Shown: positions 9,297 through 21,848 of the stretch, piece by piece
Layout: every line of letters starts with the position of its first letter
How positions within the stretch are numbered: the stretch's first letter is position 1
DNA from: Flavobacteriaceae bacterium
GTDB lineage: Bacteria; Bacteroidota; Bacteroidia; Flavobacteriales; Flavobacteriaceae
Direction of reading: 5' to 3'
Length of the DNA stretch: 64,000 bases
Assembly (NCBI GenBank): GCA_947379965.1
Contig: CANCPC010000002.1
Location: 31,091 to 95,090 of the forward strand
Made by a program: the position numbers and the translations under genes
The notes under the pieces: generated by a model
Databases searched by the model: none
Seen by the model: only the letters and a program-made list of their open reading frames with translations
Told to the model about the DNA's origin: nothing

Positions 9297-10901
9297 TTAG
9301 TATCCTGGATTTTGCAATAAATTTTGATTAGCACCTATTGCATTTGAAGGTATTGGGTAAATGTCTCTAAAACCTGGTGTTGGAGCCCCGCTTGCTACGT
9401 TTCCTTTCCAAGGCCATATGTAAGTACTTCCTGTAAATTGTCCAAAACGAACTAAGTCTGTTCTTCTTTGTCCTTCCCAATACAATTCTCTACCTCTTTC
9501 ATCAAGAATAAATTGTAAAGTTAAATCGCCACTTGAAATTCGACCTGTTGTATTACCATAGGCTCTATCTCTTAATGCATTTACATAGCCTAGGGCCGTA
9601 GCAGCAGAACCTCCACCACCTCTAAGAACACATTCTGCATAGATTAAGTAAGCATCTGCTAGACGGAACATTGGGAAATCGGTATCAGCAAAATTACCAC
9701 TAGAATCAGAACCTTTTGCTCCAGTAGAAGTTAAATTACTCCATTTAGTAATGGCATAACCATCTGTGAATGTGCCTACATCAGTTATGTTTATATTTTG
9801 TCCAGCTGTATAAAACTGTTTTCTAGAATCATTGTCCATTCCATTAAATTTACCCACAAAAGAAGATGTTGTTCTAATACCTCCCCAACCACCATTAATT
9901 CCAAAATTAGCGGCAGGCATACTTCCACCAACAGCGGCATGAATCAAATACGTCGTACCACCATAGGTTTGTGTATTAATACCATCATAAGAAACAGCAA
10001 AAATGATTTCATTTTGAGCACCATTTTTATTGTTATCTGCCAAAAATAAATTTTTATACTTAGGACTTAAAGAATAAGATGTATTTGTAATTACTTTAGT
10101 AATTGATGTCAATGCATCTGCACTTCTATCCGTTCCTACGTATACTTTAGCATTCATCAATACTTTAGCTTTTAGCATCCAAGCGGCCGCTTTATCAACT
10201 CTATATTGTTCGTTAGTGTTTGGGTCTTTCAAATCAGTTACCAAATCTGTTAACTCTTTTTCTACAAAATCAAACAATTGTACTCTAGTAGCATAAGCGG
10301 GCAAATGATACGTTATAGGAGAATCTTCTGTTTCCAAAGAACCACCACCAAACATATCAATTAAATGCCAGTAGCTCAAGGCTCTTAAAAAACGAGCTTC
10401 TGCTCTATACGTTTTGATATCGGTCAATAAAGTCCCTGAAACATTTCTTGCGGCTAATTTAGCATCGGTTGTTTGTCTTAAAAACTCGTTGCAATTGGTA
10501 ATTTGAAATGCCAATCTTGAGTAGGTAGCATAAATAAACCCATCTGAAGAAGACCATGTTTGACCATGAAAATCTTTAATAGTTCCATCATTCCATCCGA
10601 TAACAGCTTCGTCAGTTGATAATTCCTGAGCGTTCCAATACCCTCTAATGTATTGACTAAATCCTTCGTCAATTCCTGATATATCAGCACTTCCAGCAGG
10701 TCCTTGCTGTCCTGTTGTTGCTAAACCAGCATACAATTTTGCTAAAAATTGTTTATACGATGCAGGGTTGGTAAAAAGTGCCTCTGCATCTTGAGAACTT
10801 CCACTTGGTGGAGTCGTATTTAGTTCATTAGTACATGAAGCAAATACTATCACCGTAAGCAAAGTTGCTACACTTAATAATTTTGTTATAACTCTTTTCA
10901 T
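9297..10901 (-). CDS. susD: SusD/RagB-family glycan-binding lipoprotein
   Basis: 534 residues with a lipobox (TVIVFASC, Cys23). It has the alpha-helical TPR-like fold signature of the family, including YRAEARFLRALSYWHLIDMFGG, LFLADNNKNGAQNEIIFAV and the C-terminal LIYAECVLRGG and LDERGRELYWEGQRRTDLVR motifs. The last residues (YPIPSNAIGANQNLLQNPGY) are typical of the family end. SusD forms the lid of the SusC channel and captures oligosaccharides at the outer membrane. It starts 9 bases after the susC stop. Confidence 0.96.
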   Translation of the reverse strand: MKRVITKLLSVATLLTVIVFASCTNELNTTPPSGSSQDAEALFTNPASYKQFLAKLYAGLATTGQQGPAGSADISGIDEGFSQYIRGYWNAQELSTDEAVIGWNDGTIKDFHGQTWSSSDGFIYATYSRLAFQITNCNEFLRQTTDAKLAARNVSGTLLTDIKTYRAEARFLRALSYWHLIDMFGGGSLETEDSPITYHLPAYATRVQLFDFVEKELTDLVTDLKDPNTNEQYRVDKAAAWMLKAKVLMNAKVYVGTDRSADALTSITKVITNTSYSLSPKYKNLFLADNNKNGAQNEIIFAVSYDGINTQTYGGTTYLIHAAVGGSMPAANFGINGGWGGIRTTSSFVGKFNGMDNDSRKQFYTAGQNINITDVGTFTDGYAITKWSNLTSTGAKGSDSSGNFADTDFPMFRLADAYLIYAECVLRGGGGSAATALGYVNALRDRAYGNTTGRISSGDLTLQFILDERGRELYWEGQRRTDLVRFGQFTGSTYIWPWKGNVASGAPTPGFRDIYPIPSNAIGANQNLLQNPGY

Positions 10902-10910
10902 AATGCTTTT

Positions 10911-13826
10911 TTAAAAATTTACATTTAATCCTAATGTGTACATTCTTGGTCTTGGATAGATGTTTTTATCTAAACCATTCGCAATTTCTGGATCAATTCC
11001 TTTATAAGGAGATAGAATCAAAAGGTTTTGTCCTCCTATAGATAATTTTGCATCCACTTTATTATCCAATACTTTTTTGAATGTATAGCCAATAGTAACA
11101 TTATCTAACTTGATAAAGTTTGCTTTTTGTATATAATAATCAGAAAGGTATCTTTGAGTTGTAGCCGTTGTGAAATTAGTTTCTAACAAATTAGTTACCC
11201 CATTTGCTAAATCCGTATTTCTAATCAAAACTTGACCACTCCATGCTAGAGCTGAATCTACGTTATTGTATACATAATTATTCCAGCTTCCTCTCCATGA
11301 CATTGACATATCCCAGTTTTTGTAGGCCACATTAGTAAACATTCCGTAAAAGATATCTGCAGCTGGTTTATGATAAACATATCTATCTCCGTTATCAATT
11401 TTTCCATCCGCATTTCTGTCAATGTATACTCCGTTAATAGGTTTACCATTAACACCATAAGCTTGCTCATATACAAAGAATGAATTTGGAGCATATCCTA
11501 CTTGATTTACTAAAATTTGGTTGCCAATACCTCCGTTAATAGTATCTCCGGATGGCAAACCTAAATTACTTGCTCCGGGAATCAATGAAGTGATTTTAGA
11601 ATTTTGAAGCGTAACGTTTCCTCCAATAGACCAAGTTATATCGTCTGTTTTAACCGGTACAACTTCACCAGTAATTTCTATCCCTTGATTTTTCATACTT
11701 CCAACATTGTAATTATCATAATTTGAGAATCCAAAAAACGAAGGATTAGGAATATAAGCTAATAAATCTTGTGTACGTTTTTCATAAACATCAATAGTAG
11801 CATTTAATCTATTGTTAAAAAACCCTAAATCAAGTCCTGCATTTGAAGTAGTTGTTTGCTCCCATTTCAAGTTTGAATTATATGGTTGAGGTCTAACAGT
11901 TGTATAAAAAGTATTCCCTAATTGATATTGAGCCGCAGTATTTGAATTCAAATACAAAGGAATAGAAGGATAAGTAGTTACATTTTGTTGACCCGTAACT
12001 CCCCAACCCAAACGCAATTTAAGGTTTGAAATACTTTCAACATTTTTAACAAAACTTTCATCCTTAATTTTCCAAGCAAATGCTACAGAAGGAAAATTAG
12101 ACCATTTGTATGCTGGAGCAAATCTTGAAGTTCCATCTCTACGCAAAGTAGCTGTCAAAATATATTTATCAGCTATATTAAAGATTCCTCTACCAAAAAA
12201 AGATTGAAGATTGATGATTTCTGGTGTAGTAACATCAGCTACAGTAATACCAGTAGAATATGTTGTAGATCTATTATCATAAGTTCTATTAAAATTTTGA
12301 TAGTTGTAACCACCAGTAAATTCTACAGATCCTTTTATAATTGACAAGTCTTTTTTATAATTAAGAAACAAATCCATTAAAACATTCTTTTTGTCTTCAG
12401 TTTTATTATACGAATTACCTCTTGTACTGGTATTATAATAATCCAATGAAGTGTTTCCAAAACTTCTTCCTGATTGATAGTCATACCCTACATTAGCAAC
12501 TAATTTTAAATCAGGTAAAAAATGAAGTTTGTACTCAGTCAATACGTTTCCAATACTTCTTGTTGAACTTCCCCTATTTACAAATTGATTCAATAATGAA
12601 ACAGGATTCGCTCCTGCCAATGGAGCAGTAGCGTAATTCCATTGATGATAAGTTCCATCTGCATTATAAATCGCTTGAGTAGGATCATAAGTAACCGCAG
12701 CTCCAATAGCACCTTGATTACTATAATTATTTTCCATCAACGAAGATTTGTTATTCAACTCAACTCGCAAATGATTGTCAAAAAACTTTCCAATTACGTT
12801 AGCAGAAAGTGTTGTTCTTTGAAATGAATCTTTAATTAATAACCCTTTCATGTCTGTAAAACCCATAGAAGCTCTATAAGTAATCAAATCAGACCCGCCA
12901 GATAATGACACATTATGATCAGTGCCTATTGCTGTTTTATAGATTTCTTTTTGCCAATTCGTATCCGCTCTTCCCAATAATGCTATTTGAGCATTATTTC
13001 CATTCCCACCTACATAAGCTCTAAATTGATAAGGACTTAAATTATCAGCCGTTTTTGCAATTGTACTAACCGAAAGATTTCCGTTATAGTTGATTTGAAT
13101 TTCTCCAGATTTCCCTTTTTTAGTAGTAATAATAATTACACCATTCGAAGCACGGGAACCATAGATAGCAGTTGCAGAAGCATCTTTCAAAATCGTCACC
13201 GATTCAATATCGTTTTGATTGATGGTTGCCAATGGGTTTTTTCCCCCTTGAATACCATTATCAACTGGAATACCGTCAATAACATATAAAGGATCATTAC
13301 TTGCATTTAATGAAGAACCTCCTCTAATTCGAATTGTTGCTCCTTCTCCTGGAGAACCACCGTTGCTAGTTACTTGTAAACCCGCAACTTTTCCTTGAAG
13401 CATTTGGTCTACTGCAACAACTGGTCCTTTATTAAAATCTTTTGTTGAAATTGTAGTAACCGAACCTGTCGCGTCTTTTTTCTTAACAGTTCCGTAACCT
13501 ACTTGCACAACCACTTCTTTTAACTGACTTGCATCTTCTTCAAGAGCTATAGTTAATGCCTTTTGATTGTTGAAATCAACGGTTTGGCTTTTGTATCCAA
13601 TGAATGAAAAAACGATTTTTTCGCCTTTCTTAACATTTGACAATTGAAACTTTCCGTCAAGATCTGTCGAAGTGCCTCTGGCACTACCTTGTACATTTAC
13701 ATTTACCCCTGGTAATGGCTGTCCCGATACTTTATCATGAACTGAACCACTAAATGTGTTCTGAGCCAGAACACAAAAAGGAAGGAGTAGCAATAAAAAT
13801 AACAACTTTTTGTAAATTGTTTTCAT
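10911..13826 (-). CDS. susC: SusC/RagA-family TonB-linked outer-membrane transporter
   Basis: 971 residues. A signal peptide (LLFLLLLLPFCVLAQ) is followed by a carboxypeptidase-regulatory-like beta-sandwich (SGSVHDKVSGQPLPGVNV ... FSFIGYKSQTV), a plug domain with the family motifs VGYGTVKKKDATGSV and PLYVIDGIPVDNG, and a 22-strand barrel ending in RMYTLGLNVNF. It imports the maltooligosaccharides captured by SusD, powered by TonB. It is the first gene of the minus-strand sus operon, with lacI starting 225 bases away in the opposite direction. Confidence 0.97.
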   Translation of the reverse strand: MKTIYKKLLFLLLLLPFCVLAQNTFSGSVHDKVSGQPLPGVNVNVQGSARGTSTDLDGKFQLSNVKKGEKIVFSFIGYKSQTVDFNNQKALTIALEEDASQLKEVVVQVGYGTVKKKDATGSVTTISTKDFNKGPVVAVDQMLQGKVAGLQVTSNGGSPGEGATIRIRGGSSLNASNDPLYVIDGIPVDNGIQGGKNPLATINQNDIESVTILKDASATAIYGSRASNGVIIITTKKGKSGEIQINYNGNLSVSTIAKTADNLSPYQFRAYVGGNGNNAQIALLGRADTNWQKEIYKTAIGTDHNVSLSGGSDLITYRASMGFTDMKGLLIKDSFQRTTLSANVIGKFFDNHLRVELNNKSSLMENNYSNQGAIGAAVTYDPTQAIYNADGTYHQWNYATAPLAGANPVSLLNQFVNRGSSTRSIGNVLTEYKLHFLPDLKLVANVGYDYQSGRSFGNTSLDYYNTSTRGNSYNKTEDKKNVLMDLFLNYKKDLSIIKGSVEFTGGYNYQNFNRTYDNRSTTYSTGITVADVTTPEIINLQSFFGRGIFNIADKYILTATLRRDGTSRFAPAYKWSNFPSVAFAWKIKDESFVKNVESISNLKLRLGWGVTGQQNVTTYPSIPLYLNSNTAAQYQLGNTFYTTVRPQPYNSNLKWEQTTTSNAGLDLGFFNNRLNATIDVYEKRTQDLLAYIPNPSFFGFSNYDNYNVGSMKNQGIEITGEVVPVKTDDITWSIGGNVTLQNSKITSLIPGASNLGLPSGDTINGGIGNQILVNQVGYAPNSFFVYEQAYGVNGKPINGVYIDRNADGKIDNGDRYVYHKPAADIFYGMFTNVAYKNWDMSMSWRGSWNNYVYNNVDSALAWSGQVLIRNTDLANGVTNLLETNFTTATTQRYLSDYYIQKANFIKLDNVTIGYTFKKVLDNKVDAKLSIGGQNLLILSPYKGIDPEIANGLDKNIYPRPRMYTLGLNVNF

Positions 13827-14051
13827 ACTTTTTGTTTAAGTTAATTTGGTTTTAATTTGTATTTACCTTTACTTCGAATGTTAAATTTAAGTAAATTTTA
13901 ATACTCCCGACAAATAACTTTTTTACATGGTTACGAAAACGTGGTAGTGTTGAAAACTTTATTATTTAGAGAAATATTTAAGGCTAATTTTGGCATTCTT
14001 TAAATATAATCTTATCTTTATTATGAATATGATTTTTATCCATTTTACCCT
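13827..14051. promoter_or_regulatory. Divergent regulatory region between susC and lacI
   Basis: This 225-base AT-rich gap must hold the promoters of both arms. For susC, a weak flavobacterial arrangement (TTG at 13913-13911, 17-base gap, TACTTAAA at 13893-13886 on the minus strand) departs from TAnnTTTG at two positions. For lacI, TAATTTTG at 13985-13992 fits the -7 consensus, but no TTG is correctly spaced. ACG-AAAA-CGT at 13933-13942 is a short CG-containing palindrome that could belong to a LacI-type operator. The 11-mer TTTACTTCGAA at 13868-13878 also occurs before the transporter gene (15209-15219). Confidence 0.45.
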
Positions 14052-15086
14052 ATGAAAAAAAAGGTAACGCTTAAACAAATTGCGAAAGAATTAGATGTGT
14101 CGATTTCAACCGTTTCAAAATCGCTGAGAAATAGTTTAGAAATTGGTGAAGAAACAAGACTTAAAGTACAAGCTTTTGCAAAATTTTACCACTATAAACC
14201 CAACAATATAGCCCTTAGTTTAAAAAACAGAAAGACAAAAACTATTGGAATTATTATTCCTGAAATCGTACATTATTTCTTCTCTACCGTCATTAACGGA
14301 ATAGAACATGTAGCCAACGAAAATGGCTATAGTGTTATCATTTGTTTATCAGACGATTCCTTTGACAAAGAAGTTCTAAATATGGAACTACTCGCTAACG
14401 GAAGTATCGACGGGTTTATCATGTCACTTTCTAAAGAAACCCAACAAAAAAAAGATTTTCATCACATTAGCGAAGTAATTAATCAAGGTATGCCAGTAGT
14501 TATGTTTGATAGAGTTACTAATGATATTCACTGTGATAAAGTAATCAATAATGATGAATTAGCCGCTTATGAAGCGGTACAAAGTTTAATAAATAAAGGA
14601 AGAAAAAAAATAGCTCTTGTAACAACTGTTGATTATGTGAGTGTTGGAAAACTTAGAACTGACGGATATACTAAGGCGTTATTAGACCATAAAATTCTTT
14701 TTAACGAAGACCTTATAATTAAAATTGAAAATATTGAGAATTGCGGAATAAAAATTGAAAAACTACTTCAAGACAAAGCCATCGACGCTGTTTTTGCGGT
14801 AAACGAATTATTTGCTGTTACTATCATCAAAACCGCTAATAAAATGGGACTAAAAGTCCCTGAAGATCTAGCAGTTATCGCTTTTACAGACGGAATTATT
14901 TCAAAATATTCTACACCAACTATTACAACCATAAGTCAGAGAGGAATGGAAATGGGAAAGGTAGCCGCAAAAATTCTTATAGAAAGATTAGAATCCGAAG
15001 AAGAAGAATTAGAAGAAGACCAAGAAGAAACTTATAAAACAGTTGTTATTGAAACACGACTGATTGAAAGAGAATCAACCAATTAG
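14052..15086 (+). CDS. LacI-family transcriptional regulator
   Basis: 344 residues. The N-terminal helix-turn-helix VTLKQIAKELDVSISTVSKSLRN is followed by the hinge YKPNNIALSLKNRKTKTIGIIIP and a periplasmic-binding-protein-like sensor domain. The tail carries an unusual acidic run (about residues 316-325). The gene sits between the two arms of the alpha-glucan locus, so it very likely controls them in response to a maltose-like ligand; that role is inferred from position. Similar regulators beside flavobacterial sus loci act as maltose-responsive activators or repressors. Confidence 0.93.
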   Translation: MKKKVTLKQIAKELDVSISTVSKSLRNSLEIGEETRLKVQAFAKFYHYKPNNIALSLKNRKTKTIGIIIPEIVHYFFSTVINGIEHVANENGYSVIICLSDDSFDKEVLNMELLANGSIDGFIMSLSKETQQKKDFHHISEVINQGMPVVMFDRVTNDIHCDKVINNDELAAYEAVQSLINKGRKKIALVTTVDYVSVGKLRTDGYTKALLDHKILFNEDLIIKIENIENCGIKIEKLLQDKAIDAVFAVNELFAVTIIKTANKMGLKVPEDLAVIAFTDGIISKYSTPTITTISQRGMEMGKVAAKILIERLESEEEELEEDQEETYKTVVIETRLIERESTN

Positions 15087-15147
15087 CTTAAATGACAAAT
15101 GATTTATCAAACTATCACGTTGTAGTAAACCCTTTTTCAATTAATTC

Positions 15148-15176
15148 AAAATTCATAATTCATAATTCATAATTCT
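15148..15176. repeat. Short tandem AATTCAT-type repeat
   Basis: About three and a half copies of an 8-base AATTCATA unit upstream of the transporter gene. It is a simple repeat of the kind scattered through intergenic regions of this window; no function is visible. Confidence 0.6.
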
Positions 15177-15277
15177 TTTAATATATTTACCCTTTCAAAA
15201 CTTTTACTTTTACTTCGAAAAATAAGTTAAGTTTTGATAAGCAAGGAGCTTATCGTACATTCATTTAAAATACGATA

Positions 15278-16633
15278 ATGGAAAAGCGTAAATTAAGTTT
15301 CTGGGAAATCTGGAATATGAGTTTTGGTTTCTTAGGAATACAAATGGGTTTTGCATTACAAAATGCTAATGCAAGTAGAATTCTTCAAATTTTTGGAGCG
15401 CACGTCGAAGAACTTTCATGGTTTTGGATTATAGCCCCTTTAATGGGTCTAATCGTTCAACCCATAATTGGTCATTATAGCGACAATACTTGGGGAAGAT
15501 TCGGCAGAAGAAAACCATTTTTTCTAACCGGTGCTATACTTGCATCAATTGGGCTGGTTTTAATGCCTCAAGCCAACATATTTACTGCAATTTTGCCTTC
15601 TTTATGGGTTGGTGCAGGAATGCTGATGATTATGGATGCTTCCTTCAATATTGCCATGGAACCTTTTAGAGCACTAGTTGGTGATAATTTAAGAAATGAT
15701 CAGCGCACTGCAGGATTTAGTATCCAAACCGCATTAATCGGTTTTGGAGCGGTAATCGGATCTGCAATGCCATATATCCTTACAAAATATTTAGGCATTA
15801 CAAACCAAGCAGCCATTGGCCAAGTACCGCTAAACCTTACCTTGTCATTTATTATTGGAGCAGTAATATTAATTGCTTCTATAATGGTTACATTATTTTC
15901 TACTAAAGAATATTCTCCAAACGAAATGAAACAATTTGATGAGGAAAAAAATAATCCAATACCTTTAGATACGGAACAATCTAAATTATCTGACATTTTC
16001 TCTGATTTCAAAAAAATGCCAACAACAATGCGACAACTAAGTTGGGTGCAATTTTTTTCCTGGTTCGGACTTTTCGGAATGTGGGTTTTTACTACACCAG
16101 CAATTGCTCACCACATTTATCATCTTCCACTAACGGATTCTTCAAGTTTAGAATATCAAAATGCTGGAGATTGGGTTGGAATTTTATTTGGTGTCTATAA
16201 CTTAGTTTCTGCTCTCGTAGCTTTATTTATTTTACCAAGAATAGCCCAACAAATAGGTCGAAAAAAAACACACTCCTTAATGTTAATAATTGGAGGTATC
16301 GGATTGATCTCTATTTATTTTATGCCTAACGAAAATTGGATTGTTTTATCCATGATTTGTATTGGTTTCGCATGGGCAAGTATACTTGCAATGCCGTATG
16401 CAATTCTTGCTGGAGCAATTGCGCCAAAGAAAATGGGTGTTTATATGGGAATATTTAATTTTTTCATTGTAATCCCTCAAATTATAAATGCAATTATTGG
16501 TGGTCCAATTGTAAAATATATTTACCATGGCAATGCAATTTACGCCTTACTAATTAGCGGGTTTAGTTTTATAATTGCTGCACTTTTGGTTTACAAAGTA
16601 AGTGATAATGACGAAGAAAAAATCAGAAAATAA
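15278..16633 (+). CDS. MFS sugar transporter (SLC45/GPH-like), probably maltose
   Basis: 451 residues with about 12 membrane helices. The first helix region FWEIWNMSFGFLGIQMGFALQ and the loop GHYSDNTWGRFGRRKPF (MFS loop 2-3 signature with RFGRRKP) are typical of the SLC45/GPH-like proton-sugar symporters. A cytoplasmic loop after helix 6 is polar and acidic. It is followed after 13 bases by beta-phosphoglucomutase and then maltose phosphorylase, so maltose is the most likely cargo; this is inferred from context. It would carry disaccharide from periplasm to cytoplasm. Confidence 0.9.
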   Translation: MEKRKLSFWEIWNMSFGFLGIQMGFALQNANASRILQIFGAHVEELSWFWIIAPLMGLIVQPIIGHYSDNTWGRFGRRKPFFLTGAILASIGLVLMPQANIFTAILPSLWVGAGMLMIMDASFNIAMEPFRALVGDNLRNDQRTAGFSIQTALIGFGAVIGSAMPYILTKYLGITNQAAIGQVPLNLTLSFIIGAVILIASIMVTLFSTKEYSPNEMKQFDEEKNNPIPLDTEQSKLSDIFSDFKKMPTTMRQLSWVQFFSWFGLFGMWVFTTPAIAHHIYHLPLTDSSSLEYQNAGDWVGILFGVYNLVSALVALFILPRIAQQIGRKKTHSLMLIIGGIGLISIYFMPNENWIVLSMICIGFAWASILAMPYAILAGAIAPKKMGVYMGIFNFFIVIPQIINAIIGGPIVKYIYHGNAIYALLISGFSFIIAALLVYKVSDNDEEKIRK

Positions 16634-16646
16634 TTTATAAAATTTA

Positions 16647-17303
16647 ATGAATACAAAAGCATTTATATTCGACCTAGACGGCGTAATTGTTGACACAGCC
16701 AAATACCATTATTTAGCTTGGAAAAAAATAGCCGATAAATTAGCAATCGAATTTACACTCGAACATAACGAACTTCTAAAAGGAGTTAGTCGCGTTCGTT
16801 CTCTAGATATTATTCTAGATTTAGGCAAAATCGAAGCTTCTCAAGAAGACAAAGACAAATGGCTTTTAGAGAAAAACGAGAATTACTTGTCTTATTTAGT
16901 AGATATGGATGATAGCGAAATACTGCCAGGAGTTCTTCCAATTTTGAAATATTTGAAAGAGAAAAAGCAATTAATTGCATTAGGTTCAGCAAGTAAAAAC
17001 GCCAGACCTATTCTCGAAAAAACGGGAACTTTAGACTATTTTGACGCTATTGTCGACGGTAACGATGTTTCGAATGCAAAACCAGATCCCGAAGTTTTCC
17101 TGCTTGCAGCAAAATTATTAGGCATAAAACCAGAAGATTCTGTTGTTTTTGAAGATTCTGTTGCAGGAATTCAAGCTGCAAATATTGGGGGAATGCTAAG
17201 TGTAGGAATTGGCGAAGCATCCACTTTGCATGAAGCAAAACACATCTTTAAAGATTTTACTGAAATAGACAAAACCTTTATAGATAATTTATTGAAAGAT
17301 TAA
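16647..17303 (+). CDS. pgmB: Beta-phosphoglucomutase
   Basis: 218 residues, the normal length for the family. HAD motif I is FDLDGVIVDTAKYH, where the first Asp is the phospho-acceptor and the next the acid/base; motif II is GSASKNA, and the later acidic motif is FEDSVAGIQAA. It converts beta-glucose 1-phosphate to glucose 6-phosphate. That is exactly the product of the maltose phosphorylase encoded next, so the two enzymes form a short cytoplasmic pathway. Confidence 0.96.
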   Translation: MNTKAFIFDLDGVIVDTAKYHYLAWKKIADKLAIEFTLEHNELLKGVSRVRSLDIILDLGKIEASQEDKDKWLLEKNENYLSYLVDMDDSEILPGVLPILKYLKEKKQLIALGSASKNARPILEKTGTLDYFDAIVDGNDVSNAKPDPEVFLLAAKLLGIKPEDSVVFEDSVAGIQAANIGGMLSVGIGEASTLHEAKHIFKDFTEIDKTFIDNLLKD

Positions 17304-17392
17304 ATAATTGAAAGATTAAATATTTGAAAAAAGGAGATTATGAAAACAATCTTTGAATTTTTAAATCTTTAAATTTTTAAATAAAAAAAGAA

Positions 17393-19687
17393 ATGAACCA
17401 AGATTACATAAGACCAGATAATTGGTCTATCATTGAAGAAGGATTTGATGTTGAAAGCGTAAAATCCTCCGAAAGCCTTTTTAGCATTGGGAACGGCGCC
17501 ATGGGACAACGCGCGAATTTTGAAGAAAATTACACAGGAGAAACTTTTCAAGGAAGTTATATTGCAGGTATTTATTATCCTGATAAAACAAAAGTGGGCT
17601 GGTGGAAAAATGGTTATCCAAAATATTTTGCAAAAGTCTTAAACGCTCCAAACTGGATCGGAATTGATATTGAAATCAACGGTGAAAACCTAGATTTGAA
17701 TGCTTGCGCCAAAGTAAATAACTTCCGTCGCGAGTTGAATATGAAAGAAGGTTGGTACAATCGTTCTTTCGAAGCGACTTTGCAAAACGGCACCGAAGTT
17801 TCAGTAAATATTCGTCGTTTTCTTTCTTTGAATTTAGACGAAGTGGGTGTTATTAATTATGAAATCACTCCTTTAAACAAGGAAGCACAAATCGTTTACA
17901 AACCATATATCGATGCGGGTGTAACCAATGAAGATGCCAACTGGGACGAAACTTTCTGGGAACCATTAGCGACAAAAGACCACGGAAATGAAGCTTTTGT
18001 AACGGCTCAAACTTTCAAAACGCATTTTAAAGTGACAACATTTATGCAAAACAGCATTTTGTCGAATGGCAAAAACCTAAATCTTTCTCCTGAAATTGTT
18101 TCGGCAACCAAAGAAAAAATCCAATTTAGTTATGCTGTTTCAGTTGCTCAAAACATAACCTCTTCTATTCAGAAAATAGGTGGTTATACCGTTTCTTTAA
18201 ACCATGAAGACACACTTTCTGGAGCTGAAAACGCAATAAAAGAAGCTTTGGCAAAAGGATATAGCCAATTATTAGCCGAACAAATTGATGCTTGGGCTAA
18301 AATCTGGGAAATGTCAGACATCACCATCGATGGCGATGTGAAAGCACAACAAGGAATTCGTTTTAATATTTTTCAATTGAACCAAACCTATTTAGGAAAA
18401 GATTCTCGTTTGAATATTGGTCCAAAAGGTTTCACTGGCGAAAAATATGGCGGATCTACTTATTGGGATACCGAAGCCTATTGCATTCCGTTTTACATGG
18501 CAACCAAAGATCAGCAAGTGGCTCGAAATTTATTGACCTATCGCTACAACCAATTGGATAAAGCGATTGAAAATGCCGAGAAAAATCTAGGTTTCAAAAA
18601 TGGCGCTGCTTTGTACCCGATGGTAACAATGAATGGTGAAGAATGTCACAACGAATGGGAAATCACTCACGAGGAAATTCATAGAAATGGCGCAATTGCT
18701 TTTGCCATTTTCAACTATTACCGTTTTACTGGCGATTATAGTTATATTCCAGAAAAAGGATTGGAAGTTCTGATAGGAATTGCTCGTTTTTGGCATCAAA
18801 GAGCCAACTTTTCGAATGACAAAAATCAATATGTTATTCTAGGAGTTACCGGACCAAACGAATATGAAAACAACGTAAATAATAATTTCTATACGAATTT
18901 CATTGCAAAATGGTGTATTGATTATGCATATGAGCAAATTCAAAAAGTGTCATTAGAATATCCATCGGATCATAAAAGAATCATCGAAAAAGTAAAATTA
19001 TCGGATATTGAACTTCAAGAATGGAAAAAAGTTTCGAGTAATATCTACTTTCCAAAATCGGAAGAATTAGGAGTTTATCTACAACAAGACGGATTCTTAG
19101 ACAAGGATTTAGTTTTGGTAAAAGATTTGGATAAAAGCCAAAGACCAATTAATCAAAAATGGTCTTGGGATAGAATCTTACGTTCTCCTTATATCAAACA
19201 AGCCGATGTTTTGCAGTGTTTCTATTTCTTTGAGGAGCATTTTTCTCAAGAAGAATTACAACGCAATTTCGAATTCTACGAGGCGTTTACAGTTCATGAA
19301 AGCTCCCTTTCTCCTTGCGTCCATTCGATTCAAGCAGCAAAATTAGACAAAATGGATATGGCCTATACTTTTTATTTAAGAACGTCACGTTTAGATCTTG
19401 ATGATTATAATAAAGAAGTGGAAGAAGGCTGTCACATTACGTCAATGGCGGGAACTTGGATGAGTATAGTAGAAGGTTTTGGTGGAATGCGAGTGAAAAA
19501 TGACACGCTTCATTTTTCTCCAAAAATTCCAAAAGAATGGACTGGTTATTCGTTTAAAATTAACTTTAGAAACCAAATATTGAAAGTTTCAGTAGGTCAA
19601 AAGGAAACGACATTTACAATAGATGGAACCCAAGATTTACAAATTATAGTAAATGGAGAAAAAGTTATGGCTTTAAAATCAGTTTAG
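17393..19687 (+). CDS. GH65 maltose phosphorylase
   Basis: 764 residues, matching the family. The N-terminal beta-sandwich is followed by an (alpha/alpha)6 barrel with the hallmark stretch MNGEECHNEWEITHEEIHRN (catalytic acid among Glu421/Glu423) and later QADVLQCFYFF, HESSLSPCVHSI and EEGCHITSMAGTW. GH65 enzymes split maltose, trehalose or kojibiose with phosphate. The GEECHNEWEIT form and the adjoining beta-phosphoglucomutase and transporter favour maltose, giving glucose and beta-glucose 1-phosphate. There is no signal peptide, so it is cytoplasmic. Confidence 0.93.
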   Translation: MNQDYIRPDNWSIIEEGFDVESVKSSESLFSIGNGAMGQRANFEENYTGETFQGSYIAGIYYPDKTKVGWWKNGYPKYFAKVLNAPNWIGIDIEINGENLDLNACAKVNNFRRELNMKEGWYNRSFEATLQNGTEVSVNIRRFLSLNLDEVGVINYEITPLNKEAQIVYKPYIDAGVTNEDANWDETFWEPLATKDHGNEAFVTAQTFKTHFKVTTFMQNSILSNGKNLNLSPEIVSATKEKIQFSYAVSVAQNITSSIQKIGGYTVSLNHEDTLSGAENAIKEALAKGYSQLLAEQIDAWAKIWEMSDITIDGDVKAQQGIRFNIFQLNQTYLGKDSRLNIGPKGFTGEKYGGSTYWDTEAYCIPFYMATKDQQVARNLLTYRYNQLDKAIENAEKNLGFKNGAALYPMVTMNGEECHNEWEITHEEIHRNGAIAFAIFNYYRFTGDYSYIPEKGLEVLIGIARFWHQRANFSNDKNQYVILGVTGPNEYENNVNNNFYTNFIAKWCIDYAYEQIQKVSLEYPSDHKRIIEKVKLSDIELQEWKKVSSNIYFPKSEELGVYLQQDGFLDKDLVLVKDLDKSQRPINQKWSWDRILRSPYIKQADVLQCFYFFEEHFSQEELQRNFEFYEAFTVHESSLSPCVHSIQAAKLDKMDMAYTFYLRTSRLDLDDYNKEVEEGCHITSMAGTWMSIVEGFGGMRVKNDTLHFSPKIPKEWTGYSFKINFRNQILKVSVGQKETTFTIDGTQDLQIIVNGEKVMALKSV

Positions 19688-21838
<2,151 letters not shown>

Positions 21839-21848
21839 GAATCATAAG

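Noticed and set aside
13933..13942. ACG-AAAA-CGT as a definite LacI operator
   Set aside because: Only three bases pair on each side and symmetry is lost beyond them; kept only as a possibility within the regulatory region.
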